This document shows, piece by piece, positions 39,121-52,799 of a stretch of 64,000 nucleotides of DNA (position 1 is its first letter; the number at the start of each line of letters is the position of its first letter). The notes below the pieces were generated by a model, which was not told where the DNA came from, made no database searches, and saw only the letters and a list, made by a program, of their open reading frames with translations. Source of the DNA: Caprimulgus europaeus (taxonomy: Eukaryota; Chordata; Aves; Caprimulgiformes; Caprimulgidae); assembly GCA_907165065.1 (NCBI GenBank), contig OU015530.1:49806465-49870464 (forward strand), read 5' to 3'. Both the position numbers and the translations under genes were made by a program.

Positions 39121-41905
39121 CCTGGACATGAAATCTTTCTTTCCATTTCCTTTTCTTAGAGAATGAATTGCACGAGTGGCAAAGAATGCCCTTTCCAAAG
39201 CTTTTATGTGGAGTGCGAGGGCTAACTTCAGAGTCCTTCAGCACTAAACATAAAAATGTAAGTGCACTTTCAATCTGGGCCCAGCTGCAAGGCCAGCATC
39301 TAGTAACATTTCTTTCAAAAAGGCTTTTAAGGATTAAGGCCTTCAGTCTTTCAAAAAAAAAAAAAAAAACCAACCAAAAAAAACGGACTTTTAAGAATAA
39401 ACTTAGAATAATTTGAGTTTCTTGTTCCACTGTCTGGTTTATGAGAAAGTAGACAATAATGCATTTTTAAATCAAAGTAAATAGAGGAGTACTTAGTTTC
39501 GACAGTGGGAAAGTAGAAAGCAATCAATAAACGCCTTGGCTCTTTAGTGGGGTTTTTAATAGGGTAGGTTGAGAAAAGGAGCTCCTTTTTCATGTAATGA
39601 TTTACTTCGCTGCATTCTCTTAGACAGTTAACTGTAAATGCCTTTGTCATTTACAATTTCTTCTCCTACTGCTCATTGAATTAGTGCTAATAGTCTATTA
39701 AACACGTTATAAATTCATACCTTCTACTATCTTGCCTGTTGCCATCCCTCACATTATTTTAGATGCTGAAAACCACCAGCAAGGGATGTGTTAGTAAAGC
39801 CTAAAGCAGAGGAAAAGAAACCGTGTTGGGGAAGATTTCTGACAGCCCCAACCCCTTCGAGAAAGCAGGAATTAATTTTTTTAAAAAGCAAAGCACCCTA
39901 TTTTAGTGCACTTGTAGGACGACGAGTTAGTACCAAGGGTAGACATGCCCGCTTGGTGTACATGGTGGGGGGATTGAGCTGGTGGGAGGGCATGCAAGAG
40001 CTGTCATGGAGCTCGCAGGAGCCTTCGCTCAGCAAACACCTTCCAGCCCCAGCTGCCTTTGAGAGCCAGGCAGTGCCAGCTTGTGGGATGCCCTCCAGCT
40101 CTGCACAGCGTCAGGAAGGATTTCCTGTCGGGTCGGGTTTTTAATGAATTTCACTGTCCTCAGTCCAGTAAATGTAATGATTGCATCTGTGCATTCACTC
40201 CAAACAGCCACATTAAATAATCTTATTAGATACTGGAACAGAGAACAACGGTGTCTATTCAGCGCTGTCATTCCTGTGTCATGTCAGCGTAAAGTTTTAA
40301 GTGCAAGTGTATCCTTTTGTTTGGCTGTTCCAGTAACTTAGTGCTGCTATTTATCACGGAGTGTATTACTATAATTATTTTTCTTCCTAGATTCACATGC
40401 AGAGTAGTTACAAGACACCCATCCTATACCATCAAAGTAATAACAAAAATGAAACTGTGTTGAATCTGGCCTTATGGTAACACATTTAAATACTATTTAA
40501 CTATGACAACTATTTAACTATGGTACTATTTTTACAGTGGTGTTACCATTTTAAGGCAGTTACCAGGTCACCTCTCATTTTGCAGACAAACAGCTCAGGA
40601 CAGGCTTTAGTTTTGAGTGGGAAGTTGAAAAGTTACTTATTTCAACTTTGTGTGCACTTCCATGATTTAAATAAATACAGAAAATGATAATGGATTGGTT
40701 TTGTAGATAACAATGCTTGCTGGATATTTGACAGAGACTGTTTTTCTGAGACTGATTTCTGCTGAGTTTCAACATTCTTGATATATTTACAAGTTTTATC
40801 CTTTGTTACTAGGGAAGATGAACTGATTTGGATTTAGTCTACTTGATATTATTTCCTTACGCCAAACTCACAGTAACTCTGAGCTGATCAGGTTTTTTTC
40901 TTTTTGTGTGATCTAGGGAAAACTTGAGAGTTTTCTTATTTCTTGTCTTTCCTGCAGGCTTGTTGTAGGGACTAAAAGTCTAATATGTTGCAAGATATTT
41001 TATTGAGAGTCTCTGGCATGAAAAATAAAAAAAGAAATTAGATTATAAGTCTTCCCACTTTCATTTTTCTGAACTGAGGGTCTTGGATAGTGTAGATAAT
41101 AGTTTGATTTTTAGATATTAATCCAGAGAGCAGCTGCTTGGGGTTTGCTGACCATCCATTTTCTTGTGTTTGAACTAGCTGGAATGAGATGAGTCAAAGG
41201 GAAGGCAAATATGAATTTTAAAATCCTTTTAAAGTATTGATTTCCAAATTCTAAAACCCAGCAAAAAGATTTGATTTAGCAAAGCCGAACCAACCGTTTA
41301 TTCTCTTGCATTCAAAAGCTTGGATTATAATTGATGAGCACACATGCTCTGGCCTGGGCTGGCTGCGGAGGTTATCTCCCCAAGTCCTTTGCTTGCCCCC
41401 GCCACCCTATTGTCTGAGGGTCTTGCGAGTCAGCTCTTGAGCAGATGCAGTTTATACCGTGACATTTTAAGGCAAAACAAAAGATTCCTTAATTCGCCTT
41501 CTGACTCATCGTGATCAAATGATTTTGGCTAATCTGAACCCTTGCTGAGGTTTTGCTTATCTGATGTGTGGATTTAACAATCATAATGAAGTTGTGGGGT
41601 TAGCTCCTCTCTGAAAGGATTTTATGAAAGGAAATGCTTGCCCATATTAGTGTTAAAATGGATTCAATCTGCTTATTTTTGAGTCCCTATGCAAAGTCTG
41701 AGAAAATTCTATTGTTCCGTTGTGCTGATACAAGTCTAGAGCAGACTATTCCTGACATGCTCTTGGTGAACGAGCCCAGGATGCAGCTTCACCCATGAAA
41801 ATGAAACTTAACATACTATGTGTCATACAGTGGTTGAGACAATATTTAGTGTAAAAAGAGAGAAGATAAAAATATAGTGTAAATGAGATAGATATATATA
41901 TAGAT

Positions 41906-41906
<1 letters not shown>

Positions 41907-41951
<45 letters not shown>

Positions 41952-41962
41952 TTTTTTTTTTT
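41907..41962. repeat. (TAGA)11 microsatellite plus T12
   Basis: Eleven perfect TAGA units (41907-41950) are followed by 12 T (41951-41962) and preceded by an imperfect GATATATA stretch from about 41886. The tetranucleotide tract is likely to be length-polymorphic. Confidence 0.97.
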
Positions 41963-43380
41963 AATAATGTTATTTAATGGTAAGAGGGCCAGAAGTGGGA
42001 TTAGAAATAGGTGGTATTCTGGAGGAAATTTACGGCAGAAGAATTCAAGATGTAAAAATTTAATTGTTTTCATGTTCCAAGTCTGAATTGATCACATTGC
42101 CAGTCTTTGAGATTTGGGTGAGACAAATTATTTTTTCTAGAAAAAAGGAAAAAAAATGCTGACCAGTAAAGCCAAAAAATTAGATTTTGCTGTGTGCACT
42201 GTTGTGCTATGCACAAGACTGCCTCAGTTCTCAGCAGCAATAATGCTAACCATGTAAATCTGAAACGTTGCTATTTCAGTTTCTGAAGGAAGTTTTTAGT
42301 GTCCGTGTAAACATATATGTTGTAAGGCCGTTTTTTCAAATGAGCTGCATTTATGTATTGTAACTTTTATGTAATGAGTTACCCTGGAAACACAATTAGG
42401 CAAATAGTGTTCATTCTTTCAGCCTTTCCCAGCAAATAATTAATCACAATGAGAGCTGGGCCCCCAGCTACACGCAAAAGGGTATAGGGAATGTATAGGA
42501 CAGTTTTTTACGCTGCAGCTTGTGATGTTCAGAGAGCTCTTGCTATTTAGAACAAGCTGTTTAAAACAGTGTTTGTTTCCTTACAAAATACATTATGATA
42601 TATAAACCTTTAAACTTTTGTCATGTTATTGACACTGTAGAGTCATCAATTAATAGTTCATAAAATAAAGATTAAAAAGTAGCATGTTCTACAAGCTTCT
42701 CTTGTGAAATTAATGACCATGGGAAAGTATTGGTTGATATTTCCTAGTGTGTGTTGTATGGACTGCATTTTTAGATGGCTTCCTTTATGACATATAGAGA
42801 TTTCAAACAAAAAGTAAACATTGTTGATATAATTTTTTCTCTTTTTTTCTTTTTTAAAAAGTTTAGTAGTCAAGGGTTACTCTGAGAACCTTATTTCTTG
42901 AGTTATTTGCTGTCCTGGGGATTTTATTGGAAAATAATTTGAACTAGGAAAGTGTAGTAGAAAGCAATCCTAATTATTCAGGGGTTTGGGCAACTGAGTT
43001 GTGAAGAAAAACTGACCAGATATCGGCTATTCCTTGGGAAAGGGAGCATGAAGGGGGGTCCCCATAGAGCATCAGAAGACTCTGAAAGGAATGTATTGAT
43101 GTCAATAAGCAGCTTGAGATAGTGACTAATTTGAAAACAAGAGGTCATTGACTGAAACTAAGGAGGAGACAAGCAGATAAGGAATTTGGGTGGCATTTTT
43201 TTACTCAGTAGGTAGGTTAGAATATGGAAAAGTTAAAAAGCTGGTCATAGAAGTACTGTGCTATCAGTTCAAGAAGCAGCTGGGTAAATGCTTGGAAAAG
43301 GTGATTTATATCCAGAGTGAAGATAACTACCTTTTTTGTAGCTATTCTCACACAGCAGTCCATAGAAAGATTGGAAGAGA

Positions 43381-43424
43381 AGTGTTTGATTGACCAGTTG
43401 GTAGTGTTTGATTGACCAGTTGAT
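43381..43424. repeat. 22-bp tandem duplication (2 copies)
   Basis: A unit beginning AGTGTTTGATTGACCAGTTG occurs at 43381-43402 and again at 43403-43424, with one mismatch near the end. It is a small local duplication in the intron. Confidence 0.9.
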
Positions 43425-46400
43425 AGTCTTCTGGCTGTAAAGGGTACAATGTATGTTACCTAACTAAAGTATAATTATTCCACAACTTTTATAGCTGGAC
43501 CAGTTTAGTCACTTTTAAGGATAAACTTTGTTAAAAAATGAATCCATGATAGTTGCATCTTTTATTCAGGTCACTCTGTGTACTGTCTTGTGAAAGCATT
43601 GCCGCCTACATGCAACGTAGAATGAAAGTAATGTAAAATGGAGTTCTTACAGTTTCATGTGGGCGAGCTACTCCTGTGTCCCCTGCAAAGAAAATTCACA
43701 TTTTCCAAAGGGGACTCCAAGATTTTTTAGAGCAAACTGAGGCTCATTTTCAGAAATGTCATCTTTGGAATCAGCATCTTAACTTTATTCATGTTTGACT
43801 CAGCGCTGGGAGATGAACTGCCTGTCAGGTAATTCACCGGCAATTTCTGGTAGAGGTCCTAAAAGAGGCAAATTGTGTAGAACTCTATGGGAGCTGATAC
43901 TGGGGAACACTGATAAGTAGGCAGTAGCAGCACATCCAGCACTTCTTGTGATCATGGCTCTTTGCACGTGTGAGTGTGTACAGGTGTGCGTGCATGTATA
44001 AGTTAAATTTAGATGCATACAGTGGTATTTTCTAGAGTAACCATAGCTGATTATGGATTATCTTACTCTATATAGAATGCAACTCATTGACTTCTATTTA
44101 TGTGTAGTGATTTAAGCATATTCCTTTTACTTCTAAATTATGGGGAGGCTGGGGGAAATCCAGATGTAAAAGAGAAACAATTCCTATATGGTGTAGAATG
44201 TGATGTGATATATTCTCATGCATAGGGGAAGTGAGGAAGGATTGGGCCTCACATTAGCATCCATTTGCATTCAGTTACAGTGAGTGGTTTCTGCATTTTT
44301 TTTCTGCATTGACAAAGGATATTAGCTTAAAAGATGGCATGTCAGTAGTGAATTTCTCTCTCTGAAAGACTGTTGAAATCAGTGTAAGCTTAGAAGCAGT
44401 TTTTAAAATATTAAGCTATTCCTCCTAGGTACCCCTCTTCAGTATCATCTTTCTTTGGACTGTGTGCTGACAAAGCCATATCACTTACATTTATACATGC
44501 AATTTTGAAGTACTAATATAAAATGTGTAAATAATGACATATCCTGTTATGTATACTCTGTGTATGGATGACTGTCACAATAATTTTCATTACTTTTCGT
44601 ACTTTAAGTACTCCCTTTTCCATTTATATGCTTGCTTTGCCCATTGGGAGTTTTTGTTGATTTTTCATTTTCTTTTTTTTAAAAAAAAAAAAATGTAGTG
44701 AAATTTTAATTTGAGTCATTGTTAGGTGTATAGAAGCACTTATGTATTTTGTCTGAAATTACAGGCAGTTCGCAGATTTGGGTATATCTTGGGTCCATCC
44801 CTAACTACATACATGCGTGCACATAGATTTTGTTCATCTCAGAGAGAGAATAAGCTTTTAATGAAAATGCCAGCCTGAATACATTTATCTTTTTTGTTAT
44901 CTTTAAAAGTGTGTCCCTCTCTAGGTTTTTGCTGATGCTTTTCTCTTTTAATGAAAAGCGTCAAATGATCCTCCTGGCCAATAGAAGAACTCCAGCAGCT
45001 ACAGCAGCAGACATCTGGATAACTACAAATGAAAATTGCTTTTACTTTTGTAGTTTGTAGCAGTTATTCAGCTCCCTTTTTTAACTCTAATATTTACGAG
45101 GTTTTTTTTATTTAATGGGCACTCAGACAATGCAAGTTGAAGGAAGAAAATACTTTCTTTGCAGCACAGCACTATACAAACAGCAGTTGCTCTTACAACA
45201 CATTTTCCCTTCCATGGCCTTCTTTACTCTATATTTCAACTGTTTATCTTTTTGTTGTGGTTCCATGTTGCCTTTTCTTTTGTCATTTCCATCAAGATTG
45301 CCAACCTAGGGGGTGAAGGAAGAGGAGAAAGATACAAAACACAGATCTCAAACACCATAAGATTTGGCAGACTCTAGTGTTTATGAGCCTGAAACTGCAG
45401 AGCAGAAACTCAGCTCTTTCCAGCCCAGGTTCATTTGGCTAACTTTAGCCATAGAATGCATCTAGTGTTCAGCATCTCGCCTAACCTAGTTGTCTAGGTC
45501 TCCTCAGTCATCAGTGGAGAACAATATGCACCTCTGGAGGGCAATTCTCAAGCAAATGAATTGCCCATCAGAGCTTCCCCTATCTCTCTTAGCTGTTGGG
45601 AGAGGAGATGACTAACTCTGATTCGAACTTCAAGGATGGCTGGAGTAGATGAGATGAGGCTGGGCCTTTGAGACTAAGCTAGTTAGTAAATATTACCAGT
45701 ATGCCATTAAAACTAATGGTCAGTGAAGAAGTGGTGTTACACTCCCCCTAGTTATGACCCTTTCTTCTTTAATCAGATTGAGTTTGCCCCTCATATGGTG
45801 TGATTAAATGTTTCACTGAACATTAAGTACTCAATGGGGCAAACACTTGCTGGAGCAGCTACACGAGCCATCCTTTAGAAGTTGTCAGTGGGAAGCTGGA
45901 GGCATCAAGAGCTTTGGGAGCATTGCAAATCTATAGCTATGTCCAGCTAGCTTGGGCATGGGGAATAGCGTAGCTGTGACAGTGTAATAGTCCGTGGGTA
46001 CTCATATACCCTCCTAACTCCCCAGAGAGCCCACTTCTGTTTCTATACACTATCACAGCCAGCAGTATAGATGGGCTCTTTCTGTGTATTAGGCTCCTGG
46101 CAGACCTGGCTCTAGTTACTGCCTGTCCTTCTTTAGCAGGTTTTTGTCCTTGAGTCTCCACAGTACACTGTGTGCCTCCTTCTTAAGGCAAAGCTGAGCA
46201 CAGAAAAGGGCCAGAAAATTTTGTACTAAACCCAAGAAAGCCTATTTGTCAGAGTCCTCACACAGGGAGGGAATAAAGGCAGCAAAAAGCTGCTGTGCAA
46301 GATTTTGCTTTGACCATGGAGCATCGCTTTTAGGCATGAGTCATGCAGCCATCACCCAAACATGGAAAACACTTGTATTCTTCCTAAACACAGACATGCT

Positions 46401-47807
46401 GTGATGAGACAGCTCATTGTCCTTGCTGACACTGTATTTTTGCCCTTATTTTCTTTCTCACGTGTATTTTTGCTATTTCATAATATTACAAGTGATTCTT
46501 CCACGGTGCTCCTGACTGCCTGCGAATACTGCGCCGTGCGTGACTCTGAGGCTAAAAGGCTGCTGATCAGCAGCATCTTGCAAATACTAATTGGTTCTTT
46601 TTCAGCTTCTAGCAACAGCAGCAGAAAGAACTGTATTAGGGACTCTTCCTTTGAGATTTTAACAAGCCAGTTTTTAATCTGACCTAACAAGTCCCTTTGC
46701 CCTTCAAGGACTAATTCAAAATCTATACAATATAATAAATATAAAAAGATGTATTAAGCAGGTAATACCCGTCTAGAACAAAACTGAATACTTACTGCTG
46801 CAAAAAGAAAGGCACTTGACAGGTCATTTCTGTATTCCTTTTAGTACTCCATTTTTTTCTGTTGTGATAAATGCTTATTCCCACACAGATCATCATCATC
46901 TCCTTAAGGAGAAATGGAAACAATGCTAATAATCCCACATTTACAACCACTCAGCATGACTCCTACATCATATATTCAGCTTTGTGATCACGGTATGATC
47001 GAGGGGAACAGAAAGAGGGCTGAGAAAGGTGCAAAGAGTACTGGAAAGGAAAACTAGAGTACCTATATCCTCACCTCTCTAGTGTCCAAGTACCTTGTAA
47101 TTATTAATGGATTTGCCTTCATAACAACTTATTAGGTAGGAAAAGGATGGTTCATTTTATAAATGATGGCATGAAACAAAAGGTGAGTTTAATGATTTAA
47201 TCAAAGTGGTGCAGGAAGTCAGAGTCTCAGTCTGGAAGAGAATTCAAATGTATCTAAACATAGCAACCTAATGACCAAGCCATGCTCTAGGACTTACAGT
47301 AACAAGTTTATAGCTGTTCTGCAGAGTTATAATCATATTTTTTTGAGGACATATGCCGGTAGATCTGAAAGTTTTTCTCAGCTAGAAGAATCCTTTTTTA
47401 TTTAATATTTATGAGTAATATGTATTTGTGACACATCACAAAGAAAACTCTTCAGTTTGGATTATTTAAAAAGAAAACCCCCACAAATAACTGCTTTGAT
47501 GAAGTATTTAAGGATCATTTTATTTTTTATAAACACACAGAAATTTCAGAGCATCTAGAATCTAAAATATTCCTTTTAATACAGTCCTTTAATATAAAAT
47601 TCTGTCAGTCTCACAGAATCTACACTGCACTTTTCATTAGTAATGAATAAAATAGAACTTTTGACTTTGCTTTCAGTGAAAGTATGTTCAAGCCTATTAT
47701 GTAAAAATAAAATCTCAAAGCTTGCCTTAATGAAGCCAAAATTTTCATAACCTTTATGTAACAAATGATGATTGTTTTTATAACTGAAAAAAAAAAATAC
47801 TCAGCAC

Positions 47808-47850
47808 GTTTTCAGGTGCACAAGCTCTGTGGTGTGCTGAACCTGAAAAC
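47808..47850. other. Inverted repeat / hairpin
   Basis: GTTTTCAGGTGCACA (47808-47822) pairs with TGTGC (47833-47837) and ACCTGAAAAC (47841-47850). This gives 15 base pairs around a 10-nt loop with a 3-nt bulge. It is shorter than a usual pre-miRNA, and the pairing does not clearly extend outward. The function is unknown. Confidence 0.6.
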
Positions 47851-49917
47851 CACTTTTTAATTTTATACCTGCATTTTTTTCCCAGCTGATATATTAAAAG
47901 ATATTACTCCTCTCGACAAATTTTGTCATATTCCTGTACCATCACAATGACAGCAGTGCTGCTACAATGTGGAAGGGACTATCCTCCACCGAGTGTTTCT
48001 CATGTGTCTTATCAAAATGGGTACCCTGACATGTTTAGGGGGAGGAGAAGAGAGGGAAGATTACAATATTATAATCATAAAACTAACATTAGATAATTCA
48101 TGATGATTTTAAGTATTGGAAGCTGCTGCTGGTCACCTCATGGAGCCTATTGCAGCAGAATTTGTCCAGCTCGTTATTTATTGCAGGTAGAAAATACAAT
48201 TCAACTTTTACCCTTGTTTTTATGAGATGCTGGATACACTCCACTTATGCGACTATCTAAGGGCAAACACTTTAACCCCTTGAGATCTACTAATCAGGAG
48301 CACCAGCTGTTAAGTGCCAGCGTGCATCCTGCATTGGTGCCTGCAGGGAGAGAAAGGGTTGCAAAGGATATGACCCTAAACTTCAGAAACCACTTTTCTC
48401 CTTGGGGGCAAAATATCATTCAGCTTGCATCTTCTCTTGTTTTCTTTTAGTTTATCCAGTTAATGTTCCTGATGTGGGTGGTTGTGCACTCACTGTGAAT
48501 GCTTCAAGCCTTTATGAAGATGAGAGTTAATTACTGAAGTTAAAATGTGGCTTGCACTGGTGTGGAAGTGCTTTTGGATGTATTTACTCAGCTAGCTCAC
48601 TGAGCTGCTAAGGGCAGTGGGAAGGCTAGTAGTATCTGGCTTACAGTGAATTACTGCAAATGCGTGTTCTATTTTAAAAAAATACATTGAACATTGCAGT
48701 CATTTTTCTCAATACTGCTGGTACAACATTAGCTCAGTCTCACACTAAGCTGAATTCTTATGTTCATTTAAAACAAGCAATGAAATCCATTGTGAAAAAG
48801 GAACCTGTCACAAACACAAACCAAATTTATTCCCTGCAGACTAAAATACAGTGAAAAGGTGAAAAGCCAGTTCTTTATTCTTTAAATGCTTCCTCTTTTA
48901 TCCCCTTCTTTATTTTCTGAAACCAGTAGCTCTGTTAAGAAGACAGGTATGTATTGGTGGGGAGAAAAAATAGAAATGTGCCCTTATGACACATTTTTTG
49001 TTCTCTTTTCCAATTGTCAGTGCTCTCCAGCCTAGCATTTTTAACCCTTCCTCTAGATTATTTGCTGTATGACAATAAATTGACGTCTTCATCTATTACT
49101 GGACTTGATAGTTTAGTAGCCTGAGCAAAACCCTTTCAGTAAAGAAATATCCTTGGAATCAGAGGGTCAAGTTCTTCCAGCTTGTACTCTAAACCACTGC
49201 ATCAAATTGAGTTTGCATGTGGCCTTTCCAGATAAGCAATGTTAAGCAGTGTGTGGATAATTTGTGGCCACCTAGTAAGAGTGTGATTTGACCCTAATGT
49301 CCTTAGATGCAATAGCCCTCTCTCCCAATGTCATGTAACATATGCTGTATATTCTGTCACCTGAAACGGCTCAAAGGAATAAATAAAGTGTTATTGGGTA
49401 CTCTAGAATGTTATGTTGTACTCAGATTAAAGAGAAAGCCTCAGTGTGATGAAGATGTTGAATTTGTGTCAGATTTTAAGAAAATAATTCTAAAGAGAGT
49501 AGAAAGCTCACACTGCATTTAAGCACTGAGCTCCTCTCACCTGTGAAGGCAGGTTGGGTTCAGACCTCCCTTTGTGCCTTGAAAATCTCTTCCTTTGTGC
49601 ATCTCTGTCACCAGAGAACTTTCTACAGACTATCATTGCACACATCACTGGAAGTGAGCTGAATTTACATAACATAACAGCAATCTAGCGTAAGTTTGAA
49701 TAGAAAAAAAGCTCTCATCACAAAATGAGATTTAATAGTGGACTAGCAATATATATTTAAAGTCATTTGTTTTAGGCACAATAAGTGAATAGATGCAGAA
49801 CATGTCGTGGTAGATGCGGGGGAGGAAGAGAGGTTTGCTTATGGAGAGAGAAAACAAGTCATGCTGTCTTTATCCTATCCCATTGATTTCATCCTTTTTC
49901 CTGTGAATTTTCTTCTT

Positions 49918-50539
49918 CCAGTTGTGATAGTTTAACTTAGCTGGCAGCCAAACAAGACACAGCTACTTGCATCCCCCACCCCCTTCCCTCCACCACCCAT
50001 GGAATCAGGGAGAGAATTGGAGGGGTAAAGGTGAGAAGACTTGTAAGTTGAGATAAGAACAATTTAATAATTAGAATAAAAATAAAATAAAAATAAAAAG
50101 AATAAGAGTAATAATTATAACAACTACATATATATGAGTGATGCACAGTACAATTGCTCACCACCCACTCATATGGTCCTGGAGGAGGGAAAAGGAACCC
50201 TGAAACCAAAATCACAATCCCGGAAAATGAGCCCGAGCAATTCCTGAGAGAATCCCCCCCCTTTCCAGTCAGCCCTGGTTAATATACTAAACATGATGTA
50301 ATATGCTATGGAATATCTTACTGGAATATCCAACTGTCAGTTCTGGGTTTTACTGACTACTACACTTTTCTTCTCCACTCCCCTCTTCCAGTCCTCTCTT
50401 CTTGGAAACTGCCCAAGCACAGTGTCCTTGTAGTTATCAACATTGTTCTCATAACAATCCTCACTGAAACCAAAACACAGCACTTTCTAATGACTAAGAA
50501 GAAAATTAACCCTATCCTAGCAAAAACCAGGACACCAGT
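49918..50539 (-). mobile_element. Solo LTR of an avian ERVL-like endogenous retrovirus, with TSD
   Basis: The 612-bp element at 49923-50534 has TG...CA ends (TGTGATAG at the left, CAGGACA at the right) and is flanked by a perfect 5-bp target duplication CCAGT (49918-49922 and 50535-50539). The sequence resembles, from memory, a family of avian LTRs whose sense strand begins TGTGCTGGTTTTGGC. By that comparison it is in minus orientation, antisense to PTPRN2. On the minus strand an ATTAAA-like poly(A) signal lies near 50070. No gag, pol or env sequence is present, so it is a solo LTR left by recombination. A 5-bp duplication fits class III (ERVL), but the family assignment needs a repeat library. 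Confidence 0.88.
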
Positions 50540-51875
50540 ATATTTTTATTTCAAAACAAGTGCCATCTTTGCAACTCCAACTTTTGTTGATCAGCCTCTC
50601 TTAAGCACTTGGGTGGTTCCCATCACCATAGTATCAGAGGCATTAAGAAATTGGAAAAATGGGGTAGCAAACCAATCTCTACCTCTGCTTCACCTTGCCC
50701 CTAGCCCCCTGTTCTCTGAACAAGACACATGCTTTGGGCGAAATCACACTTTGCTCTCCTCCTCCTTTTAATTACCTATGGCTGAGTACATCAGAAGTGC
50801 TTGTGGTGACATGCTGACAACCCATGGGCTGGGAGACACTGATCAGTAAAAACTGATGTTTCAGGGACTTCTACTGACAAAACACTTCAAAACAAGCTTC
50901 CCAACAAGCACGCTGGCCCAGTAGGACTATTCTTATGTTCCAGTACAAGCATATGCTTTGGTGTTTTGCTAAATCAGGATTTTATAATCAGGCATCGTTC
51001 ATACTATTAGGCATGTCATTCTGTTAATGATGATAAAAAAGCAAGCATCAGTTTGCTAGTAAGTGCTTGCAATCTGCATCACAGAAACGGAGGAATGAAC
51101 TCTTTCAAAGGTAAGCTCAGAAGCCTGTCAGGCCATTAAAGGGTGTTATTAGGTCTTGTTATGAACCTTTTCCCTTTTTGTCCTGAGGCCAGAGTATTTT
51201 CCAATAAAGACCATCCCTGACTGGAGGGGGGACATGCACGTTTGCAGCCATGGGGAAGCCCACGTGGCACTTGAGCCTCCAGTTCCACTGGGAGGATCTC
51301 TGGGTTTATCCTTGCAGCACATCTCAGAGGCTGTGGTCAGAGGATATGGTCAACTTCATCCATATTGGTGTCTTAAATTTCTCATATCTTAATTTCTGAA
51401 AGAGATCATTCCTCTCATGTTTAGCCAAGATGCTACTGGGACATTTTAATTCCTGGTAATCTAATGAGGCCACAAGTAAGGCTGTAAAGCATGTGTGGTA
51501 CTCACAGAGCTCAGATATCTGTCGTGGAACAGAAAAATCCCACCTAATTGCACGTGTGTATGAGCCGAAACACTGAAATGAGCTACTGTGTTGCACCAGT
51601 GCCAGGGTTTACAAAGAGTGTCCCTTTACTGATGCTTTCCAGCTGAACTGCCACTGCAAAACCTGCAGCAGACTTGAGGTATAATTACTGTCAGTGTTAT
51701 CAGACTTTACAGCGTATATATTTATTGCTGTAGTCCATTGTAAGGAAATTCAGGAGTTTTTTTAGTTTTAAACTAATAATTTCTGTTATTTTCCAAAGCT
51801 CATCCCTGCAAGTTCCTGTACAATGCAGGGTGGGGTGGAAGCAAAAACTATACAATGCCCCAATGCATTAGGGAA

Positions 51876-52699
51876 TTGAGTGCACTGTCAGCAAGTTTGC
51901 TGATGATACCAAGCTGGGAGGAGTGGCTGACACTCCAGAAGGCTGTGCTGCCATCCAGAGAGACCTGGACAGGCTGGAGAGCTGGGCAGGGAAAAACTTG
52001 ATGAAATATAATAAGGGCAAGTGTAGGGTGTTGCACCTGGGCAGGAACAATCCCAGGTTCCAGTATAGGTTAGGAAATGATCTCCTAGAGAGCAGTGAAG
52101 GGGAAAGGGATCTGGGAGTCCTGGTGGACAGCAGGATGACCATGAGCCAGCACTGTGCCCTTGTGGCCAGGAAGGCCAATGGCATCCTGGGGTGCATTAG
52201 AAGGGGTGTAGTCAGTAGGTCAAGAGAGGTTCTTCTTCCCCTTTACTCTGCCCTGGTGAGGCCACATCTGGAATATTGTGTCCAGTTCTGGGCCCCACAG
52301 TTCAAGAAGGACAGGGAGCTGCTTGAGAGAGTCCAGCGAAGAGCCACCAAAATGATTAAGGGAGTGGAACATCTCCCTTATGAGGAAAGGCTGAGGGAGC
52401 TGGGGCTCTTTAGCTTGGAGAAGAGGAGGCTGAGGGGGGACCTGATTAATGTTTATAAATATTTGAATGGTGAGTGTCAGGAGGATGGGGCCAGGCTCTT
52501 TGCAGTGATGACCAATGATAGGACAAGGGGCAATGGGTGTAAGCTGGAACACAGGAGGTTCCGCTTAAATTTGAGGAAGAACTTCTTTACAGTAAGGGTG
52601 ACAGAGCACTGGAACAGGCTGCCCAGGGAGGTTGTGGAGTCTCCTTCTCTGGAGACATTCAAGACCCGCCTGGACGCCTTCCTGTGCGAACTCATCTAG
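51876..52699 (+). pseudogene. CR1 ORF2 fragment (C-terminal reverse transcriptase)
   Basis: About 274 codons without a stop encode the end of CR1 ORF2p, from the FADD active-site box through the thumb/C-terminal region. Recognisable blocks include [43 protein letters not shown] (from 52258), [18 protein letters not shown] and [16 protein letters not shown]. It has no endonuclease and no catalytic motifs before box C, so it cannot act alone. The open frame despite truncation suggests a relatively recent insertion. An ATG-less start at GTG 51923 is only an artefact of frame calling. Confidence 0.93.
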
Positions 52700-52763
52700 G
52701 TGTTCCTGCTCCGGCAGGGGGATTGGACTAGATGATCTTTCGAGGTCCCTTCCAATCCCTACT

Positions 52764-52799
52764 ATTCTGTGATTCTGTGATTCTGTGATTCTGTGATTC
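52764..52799 (+). repeat. CR1 terminal (ATTCTGTG)n tail
   Basis: Four full units of ATTCTGTG and a half unit mark the exact 3' end of the CR1 copy. CR1 elements end in such 8-bp repeats rather than poly(A). They are thought to prime target-site reverse transcription. Confidence 0.97.

Larger units (their letters stand above)
51872..52799 (+). mobile_element. CR1 LINE, 5'-truncated 3' end
   Basis: The homology begins around 51872, just before the segment for [15 protein letters not shown] (51896-51907) is the catalytic Y/F-A-D-D box of CR1 reverse transcriptase. The reading frame stays open to a TAG at 52697-52699. A short 3' UTR then ends in 4.5 copies of ATTCTGTG (52764-52799), the diagnostic CR1 tail. 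The 5' part (ORF1, endonuclease, most of the reverse transcriptase) is missing, which is usual for CR1. No target-site duplication was found, also usual for CR1. Confidence 0.97.
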
